Source of the DNA: Cristatella mucedo | Taxonomy: Eukaryota; Bryozoa; Phylactolaemata; Cristatellidae | Direction of reading: 5' to 3' | NCBI GenBank assembly: GCA_009760855.2 | Contig: WPIO01000025.1 | Span: 3,117,501-3,181,500, forward strand | DNA: 64,000 bases | Shown: positions 56,336-64,000 of the stretch, piece after piece | Position numbering within the stretch: position 1 is the first letter of the stretch | Layout: each line of letters starts with the position of its first letter | The notes under the pieces: generated by a model | What the model was told of the DNA's origin: nothing | What the model saw: the letters and a program-made list of their open reading frames with translations, nothing else | Databases searched by the model: none | Position numbers and translations under genes: made by a program

Positions 56336-58300
56336 AATTAAATCTCGTTGGAAAAAAGATGAGAGTGGGAAATAATCAAATTAAGAAAGTATCACATTTC
56401 GATAGCAACGCATCCGGAGAAAGAGAAAGAGCGAACAGCAAAGAATGACTATTGTGTAGCTGTTGCAGAGACGAAAATAGAGAGCAAACCCAACCGCAGA
56501 AAAATCTGTAGCGGCATCGCTCTGCCAAGACTCAACGAAACCAGGACTTTATCAACTCAGCAACAACACATATGTTGCCATGCCCTCGAAGTGGTAGTCG
56601 ACCGGTACCCTACTGACAGTAAATGAGAGCCAATGCCCTAGAGTACTCGGCACACGGGTGGACTTAAACATCATTTCAAGCGAAACTAGTTTTCATAATG
56701 TGTAGTGACACTGACTGGACTACTCCGTAAACCTTCAAAGCTCTTTGTGCTCAAAAGAAAACAATTTAATTACTCGTGGCGTATCGAGTTATGAATCCAC
56801 CCTTTATTACAATTAAAACGGAACTTGGCCTCTTTGTTATCTATTCGGCACCAAGCAGCATGTAAAGCCGTCTTGGACTAGTCGAATGGAAATAAATGTG
56901 AAATTCAGGATAAAAAATCAACCAAATAATGCAACCAACTGTGCGTTTTCTTTATACCTCATCAGCGTTGTCTCGCACGAGACCGCCCCATCTCTGAGTC
57001 CTTATCTACAAAAACCTAGTATGTGACCTAAACTGCAAAGTTATTATCAGATGTCGTCTTTGACAATACTTTATTAGCACGCTACTTAGTCTGGTGGGTG
57101 ACGTTGGGCGAACCTAAAGATGTCTGAAAGTTCCATTGTCATTACAGCCTCGAAGGGCAAGCTTCTCTAGCACGTACATCCAGATTGCTCTGATAAATAT
57201 CATGTCCCTGACGTCCGTAGTGGGTTCAAGTTAGCTACACAATCATCCGCAGTGGCGTCAAGTTATCTACGAAATTATAATTGCTGGTGGCAATATTTTG
57301 CAAGTGAAAAATATCTCGAGCATCTGAACTAGAAAATTGCGAGCTTCTCTGCAAGGGTTAGGTTTGCCAGAATAGATAGTGGCCATTGTTATGGGACGGC
57401 CCGGAGGTATTGGTTACGAAGCTCTATAGTGGTTTCTGGGTTACAGTTTTTTCTCAAAAAATACTGCGACGTTCCAGCTGCTAGTCCTTGCAAACGGGTT
57501 AAAACATAACTGCAAAATTGATGCCTCGTAGTGCAGCGAGCAGATCTTAGATAGGACGCTCTAACTTGCGCACGTACGACGACGATAGCCGACCTCCACA
57601 GCTATCAAGAACGCCATACCCTTAGCAGAGCGAGTCAGAGTGCTTAGCCTCGTGCGGTATTTTCCAAGGCTACAGCAAGGCACGTGCGTTCAGAACCTGT
57701 CATACCGTGCAATTCGCTTCGAAGGCCTACTTTCAAATAACTGATTAACCAACACTTGAGACGGGCTTTTTTAGACCGTCTAAACCTTATGACACATCCG
57801 GTGCCCAAATCACCATTTGTCCCACAGCTGCTAATAATCTCAAGCGTTGATGCGTGTCAATGTTTCAGTAGGAATAACAACACCATAGGGGCCATTTTCC
57901 AAAGGCCTGCTCAAGGAAGCGCTTGCCAGATGTGCTGGAAGACCAAAGGTAAACACGTCATCAAATAACCAAACATTTAATTGGCCTGCTCAATGTTATA
58001 GCTGTCTCTTTTTTGAGACAAAATGAGATCAATCTTCGTACAAAAGTGTTCAGCTCGGCCAACTCACTCCGGAGCGTTTGAAACAGTTCTCTTTTAGACA
58101 AATAGACAAATAGCACATAAGTTGCCTTCACATTCCTTTCTACCGCTTACGACGCAAGAAGGAATTGCTTAATTTAGAAAATAGCCTTCTCAGAAATCGT
58201 TGGCAATCGCTTTGCTCATATGTCCAACTGTCTCTCATTGAAAGAAAAATACAAGGCTGGGCTTTTGAATATCGTGGCTTAGAGCTCTCAGCAGCTGATC
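56336..58300. other. AT-rich unrecognised sequence
   Basis: No open frame with a recognisable domain and no repeat family seen. Confidence 0.45.
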
Positions 58301-58301
58301 T

Positions 58302-58812
<511 letters not shown>

Positions 58813-59999
58813 TCAACGACGCCACAACGTCAGCAATGTGAACAATTTCGTGTATCTCGATACGAACAGAGCGCTGATAGCGGATTTAAGGTCTTAGTGG
58901 GTGGTGGGTAATGACGATTAAAGGCGCATGCGTACTGGCACCTCTTGCTCTCAGGTAATGGAAGGATGTACGCTTGAATCTTCCCAAAACCATGAGCTCC
59001 CACACGAGACCCCCGCCTGAAGTCATTTCTACGAAATTGTCATGTCATGACAAGAGGGAGAGACAGTTAGAGAGAACGATGAACGGAGGCCTAGTGCAAC
59101 GCCATGACAATGTCATGACTAAGTGGAGAGAGAGAGATAGCTGAAATACGATAAAAGTCAGTAGAAGAAGACAGTAAAGCTTCAGTAATAGCAAATGACT
59201 GTGGCGTAATCAAGCAAGCCTTTATTAGAGCAAGAACTCATAAAGCGAGAACACATAGTGGATATTAAAATCAAATTATTTGCCTCGTGATTTTCCCTTG
59301 CTTGTAAGCGTTCAACTCAAATCGTTTGCCACAGGGTTTCCCTTTGTTAGTAAGCGTTAGTTTGTCATGTACCTCAAATTACAGGAAAATGGTAACTATT
59401 CATTATATACTTGGCTTTTGGGAGCAGGTAATGAAACGTTTCAAATATACCCATTTATAATGAGAATACTTACCTTTTGATTTTGCATTTAGTCAAAAAC
59501 AAAGAATCAAAATTATAAAGTACTTATACTGCCATTATGCAAGAGGTACTGCAGCAGATTTATAAGTATCTTTTTCGAGATTTAAGATAATATTATAACT
59601 CCATTTCGCGAATCGGCTCCAAAATGTAGTCTCCCATAATATTCCTATTATCCTGTAACTGGTGGCGGCGTTCAAAGACCAGGTATTCTTGGTGAAAGCG
59701 TTCGCATTCCAGTTCTTGTTTAACTTAAATGTATCAAGGTGGACCAACAAAGGTGGACCTACACAAACATCGGCTTTGACTTCTGCCCCTAAAGCTTAGG
59801 GAAGACGCTTCGAAGTTAGTCGAAGGCTACAGAAAGCTTACCTACACCTGGGACAAAGGGTTTAACTACACCAAACTCTATGTGCAGCTGTGGCATAAGC
59901 ACCTTCCTGTGGTGGTGGTGGTGGTAGGGGGGGTCCACCTGTGGCTTCTGCTTGACATTGCTGCTGCCTCCAAAGAGAATTCGGTCCAATCTGGCTAGC
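58813..59999. other. Unrecognised, AT-rich
   Basis: Contains the palindrome TTGTCATG-T-CATGACAA near 59036-59052, and again ATGACAATGTCATGAC near 59103. A (GGT)n run lies at 59912-59925. No gene supported. Confidence 0.45.
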
Positions 60000-60215
<216 letters not shown>

Positions 60216-60654
60216 TTTGGTGAAGGCGCCCTATTTTAAAATCTCTGACCGACGACCTCTTAGCCAAATTCATCATTCACCTCATAGCGACCAGAAAGAA
60301 GGCCTTGAGGCTGCTGCGATTCTCATTGAGGGAGACGAAAAAAAGAGATGGTTCCTCTGAAGAGATGATTCCACAGAGTACTTTTCCCGTTGACTTGATG
60401 AATTGGCCACAGAAGTAGCGAAGTGTGTCTGTCCGACGCCTGCAGCCTCGCGATGGAAAATGCATAGACATGTATCAGCTTTGGCAGTTAGAACTAAACT
60501 ATGGGGCTTGAGGCTCCTACATGCATACTACTACTTACATTAACATTATTGAAAACTATTGTTCATTAGTGCATTACAAATTGCGAGGTATTTACTCATA
60601 AATTGAATAGCTGGTCGATACCGTGCCTCCTCGACGACGACCTCGTCCAGTGAT
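60216..60654. other. Unrecognised sequence
   Basis: No supported feature. Confidence 0.4.
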
Positions 60655-60890
60655 CAATGTAATGTGATGTAATGTTTCTCTCCGTCACTGTAACTCCACG
60701 AAGCCACAAAGACTATGTGGTTGTTACGCAGGAGAGTTTTGTATAGAGCACTAACAGCCTAAGCGGCTATCGGTACGCATACGGTGGCCAACAGACTTCA
60801 TTTCACGCAACAAAGAGAAAGTGGGAAGCATAGCAGAGTCAGGAGAGCAGTTGAGGTAGTGAGTGACATAGAAGTAGCTAACAAAGGTAG
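60655..60890 (-). mobile_element. LINE-B 3' UTR with CATTA tail
   Basis: Begins TAATGTGATGTAATGTTTC (tail in reverse), then CTGTAACTCCACGAAGCC, GCAGGAGAGTTTTGTATAG and GTGGCCAACAGACTTCATTT. Closest to the 10.5-kb copy. Confidence 0.8.
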
Positions 60891-61555
60891 ACGCATACAA
60901 TAATGAGCGTTTTTACGTTTCAATAACAATTTGATTGAGTTTGATTTTAGCTTGATATACTAGCGTGATTACATTAGAAAAATTCAATGTATCCAAAAAA
61001 TATGAATTTGAATACAGCACTAGACTTTTTGGCCATAAATGCACTTGCAATGTTCGAATAGTAAATTTCAAATTAATCTCTGTCTGTCTTGGTTACAAAA
61101 GCAAACGGTGTGAGGAAATACTTTCCATTATTTTTATTTTGAAGCATAATCAATTTCAAAATGGATCTTACAAGCCATGTAAAAGCATGGTAGATTTCTT
61201 GTTACTCAGTATATAATCTGTGGACAAGAATTGAACACATTAGGTATCATCCTGCAATGACCCGAGAGCGCTGAAACATCAATATAATTTCGGCCTCGAA
61301 CGCATGAGTGACACGTTTTTTGTTCAATTGGAATCCATTGAAGATAACTAAGAATCGAAGAATCTCAGATTAGAATTTATTTTTTGTAATTTCGGGCCCA
61401 CTGGAAGGGGGAGAATACGGTTGGTGAGAGGAGTGAAGAGAGTTGAACTTCCCGTGTGTAGTAGACAAACTAGTGGTGTCGGTCGAAGGAGACTTACTGT
61501 GAATGTAAGGCTTAATGATAACTCCGCTTTGGACTTTGGATTGAGTACAGCTTAA
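60891..61555. other. AT-rich unrecognised sequence
   Basis: A plus-strand frame at 60965-61216 has no recognised domain. Confidence 0.4.
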
Positions 61556-62420
61556 TAACACATTAATAATAATTATTATTAATGTATTACATTTGATATA
61601 GCGCCTCAGAGAACTCAATCTCTTTCTAGGTAGGCACTTTGCATTTGCTGCAAAGGAAGCACGATCAAATGATTAGTGGTGCATGCTCAATAACAACAAG
61701 AATAACATGGTTATGTGTGACATGCACAGGGTCGCATGCAAATATGGTAAGCGGCAGCATACACAGTGCCAGCACAACGTGAGCAAGCACACAGAGGACG
61801 AATCACATGGACTCACTAAATGCTGTGATAAATAGATGCGTTTTTAATTTCTTTTTAAATACGGTCAAGTCAGGGGATGTCGTGACGCAAGTCAAAAGTG
61901 AGTTCCCGGCATTGGGAGCGTACAAACTAGAGGCATGGTCTCTAAATAATTTGAGGTTTGTACGAGGAACAGGTAAGCGATTAGATTCCGAAAAGCGGGT
62001 GGTACGGTGCATAGCCTGACGGTGGAGTAGATCTGACAGGCTGGAGTCAAAGAAAGAAGAGACCTAAAAGTGAGTGACAGAACCTTAAATTTGATGGGTT
62101 GCTTGACTGGTAGCCAGTGCAGGTTGGCGAGAAATGGTGTGACTTGGCAACTGCGACGCTCACGACAGACAAGCCTAGCTGCAAAGTTTTGCACCAGCTG
62201 CAATTGCCTGATTGCACAGACCTGTAGACCAGCAAGCAATGAGTTACATAAGTCGGGACGTGGCGGTCACAAACGCATGGACCAATTAAGATATGATATA
62301 CCGGTTTAAGCAAGCCTGAATTTTAGCAATGTTATGTTGCTGAAAGTAGGCAGACTTGACAGTGGAGCTGATGCGGTCAGCTAATGGAAGGTCACTTTGG
62401 AACAGGACATTCGTGCAGAT
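61556..62420 (-). mobile_element. LINE-A 3' half, minus strand
   Basis: The minus strand reads VQNFAARLVCRERRSC, LANLHWLPVKQPIKFKVLSL and PRTNLKLFRDHASSLYAPNA. The 3' stem-loop and (ATT)n tail are intact at 61562-61640. Confidence 0.9.
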
Positions 62421-62815
62421 TCAAAAGGATATATGCTGGCAGAGCCAATTGTGAGCGTTACCATTTCCAATTTCTTGATCACACTTGCTTTGCCCATACA
62501 TTTTCAGTTGGTTTTATAATCATTCAATTTGGGAGCCATTGCAGGTCGGTGGAAGACGTGTGTACTGTGGCAGTTGTGACGTTCACGGCAGACATATCTG
62601 GCGTCAGAGTTTTGCAACAACTGCAAGCGTCTTAGTGCACAGGCAGGAAGACCTACGAATAGTGAGCAACATTGATGTCTATCATGAAAAATACAAGCTT
62701 GGCTGTTGCACTCTGGTCAAAGCAGGCCCGAAGTTTTACAATGGGCGTAGCTGAAAGTAGGCAGACTTTATTAAGGAGCTGATTTGGTAGTCTAGTGAAA
62801 GGTTGCTTTGGAACA
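62421..62815 (-). mobile_element. Second LINE-A fragment, minus strand
   Basis: TGACGTTCACGGCAGACATA and CATTGCAGGTCGGTGGAAGA repeat, in diverged form, the segment found at 62110-62175. It therefore comes from a separate copy or a duplication. Confidence 0.65.
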
Positions 62816-63090
62816 TAAATAAATACAAGCTGATTTATCAGCCTCTTTTTTGATAGCGACAGAAGAGCCTTTGCGACTATCCCCATCGCTTGCAGTGGTG
62901 ATAAAGGATCGCCCACCGCAGAATTCGAACCCATGACCTCGGGCCGAGGTCGTGAAAAGCAGCCACATTACCCAGTGAGCCATTACGGCTCACCGACATG
63001 ACATTCTGATTGCGTGCTGATGCTACACGAGATATGCTCGCCGAGCTCATTTTGAGGGTTAGGCTTTCCAATTTCTGAGTAGCACCGGGG
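62816..63090 (-). mobile_element. SINE2, most complete copy
   Basis: On the minus strand: 5' extension (from GGTGCTACTCAGAAATTGG), tRNA-like TAATGGCTCACTGGGTAA, B box GGGTTCGAATTC, body and AAGAGGCTGATAAATCAGC tail. Full length is about 270 bp. Confidence 0.8.
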
Positions 63091-64000
63091 CAAACTGGAA
63101 GTGGGTTTAGATGCTGACGCTATGCGGCAGCTGCTGCCTTCGCCCGCGGCAGCTGGTAGCGGTAGCGATGAGTCCACGACTCTTACCGAGACAGCGTAGT
63201 CAAGCGCTATTTGAGGCTGCCGCGGCAACGGCAGCCTCAAATAACCTACTGCATCTGCGTCCGGCGCACGAATGCGGCGCGTCGGCATTAAGCACAGGTT
63301 AGGGGACGAATTGCCGAAAATTCGGTAACCAATGCGCGTGCAGTATTTCCGCAGCACGCGACTATTAAGATTTCTTGAACCTGGCCGAGACTGAGAATTT
63401 CCGGCGACTCATTATCCCTCTCATGTCCCTTTCTAAGCCGTCGACGTATTGTTTTCCTCCGAGAGGTAATGTTTTTATCCCTAACTGACGTAGCGCATAC
63501 TTTCAGGGTACAATCATTTTAGCTTGTGTGAAACCGGCGCATTCCAGAGAATGCAATTCGTGACGCTCAGGCGTTACGCCTTCGCCTCGCAAAAGCTTTG
63601 GCTCTACCGACACAGTGCGCCCAAGTCGTTTGACCATATTCAGGATAACACACAGGACTGACGATGAGATAAGGAAGAGAATGAATATTCTTCACACTCT
63701 TCTGCATTACTTATTTCCTTTAGACTTTGCATTTAATACCAAACGACATGATGTTCGTTCGCCTCTGCAATGGGCTGCAATATGGGAAAAGGCAACTACC
63801 GCCTTTGTGTTAAAAGAGCTCGTCTAGCTCAAGACAGCTATTGCACTAAACGTCGAGGAATGGCTATACGAATGTTTTCGTATACCACAGCCATAGTTGT
63901 ACGCGGTGTGCGCATTCAATTAACACACTACTCGTTCAAACCATGCTCATGATGCAGCAATTCAGGGTTCAAACGCGACCCACAATAAGCTGTGCAGAGC
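63091..64000. other. Unrecognised sequence with one hairpin
   Basis: Apart from the inverted repeat at 63208-63243, nothing identified. Short frames at 63615-63952 are not recognisable. Confidence 0.4.
63208..63243. repeat. 15-bp perfect inverted repeat, 6-nt loop
   Basis: TATTTGAGGCTGCCG and its exact complement flank CGGCAA. Confidence 0.9.

Overview
The window is genomic DNA of a eukaryote, almost certainly a metazoan and most likely an invertebrate. It has GT-AG introns of 200 bp to 7.6 kb, non-LTR retrotransposons (LINEs), tRNA-headed SINEs and long (GA)n, (TC)n and (GACAGA)n arrays, and no operons or prokaryotic gene density. The species cannot be fixed from the sequence alone.

One cellular gene can be read with confidence: a cytochrome P450 of the CYP46A (cholesterol 24-hydroxylase) type on the + strand from 4890 to 28120. 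Twelve exons join with matching phases at every junction into an uninterrupted reading frame of 512 codons plus stop. The product has an N-terminal membrane anchor, a proline-rich hinge, a C-helix WxxxR, the I-helix AGHETT, the K-helix ExxR, PERF and the FxxGxRxCxG haem loop with Cys447. Intron 1 (4.2 kb) holds a 360-bp (TC)n tract and about 3 kb of GC- and CpG-rich sequence. Intron 10 (7.6 kb) is filled with LINE pieces and two minisatellites. The sequence after the stop codon is GC-rich and contains a strong 61-nt hairpin.

The rest is mostly transposon debris. LINE-A (L2/CR1-like: endonuclease, reverse transcriptase, a 3' stem-loop and an (ATT)n tail) has three long copies at about 22.2-23.6, 33.0-35.5 and 47.3-49.9 kb, plus many fragments on both strands. 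LINE-B is a related element recognised by its C-terminal coding end, a shared 3' UTR and a CATTA-type tail (1.4, 10.5, 24.4, 35.7, 40.4, 60.7 kb). SINE1 (11.35, 12.58, 56.2 kb) has a tRNA-like head joined to a tail nearly identical to the LINE-A 3' end, so LINE-A is its likely mobilising partner. SINE2, an unrelated tRNA-like family, has about ten copies.

Layout: 0-4.7 kb repeats, one small secreted-peptide-like ORF and the purine array; 4.7-28.9 kb the P450 gene; 29-43 kb decayed LINEs and SINEs; 43-47 kb an interspersed repeat and a CpG-rich island without a recognisable gene; 47-50 kb the best-preserved LINE-A; 50-64 kb mainly unrecognised AT-rich DNA with old LINE pieces and three purine microsatellites. 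I found no convincing new multi-gene system. The most interesting items are the SINE1/LINE-A tail sharing, several strong inverted repeats (28262-28322, 63208-63243, 31544-31607) and a 46-bp minisatellite that replaces the terminal stem-loop of a LINE-A copy.
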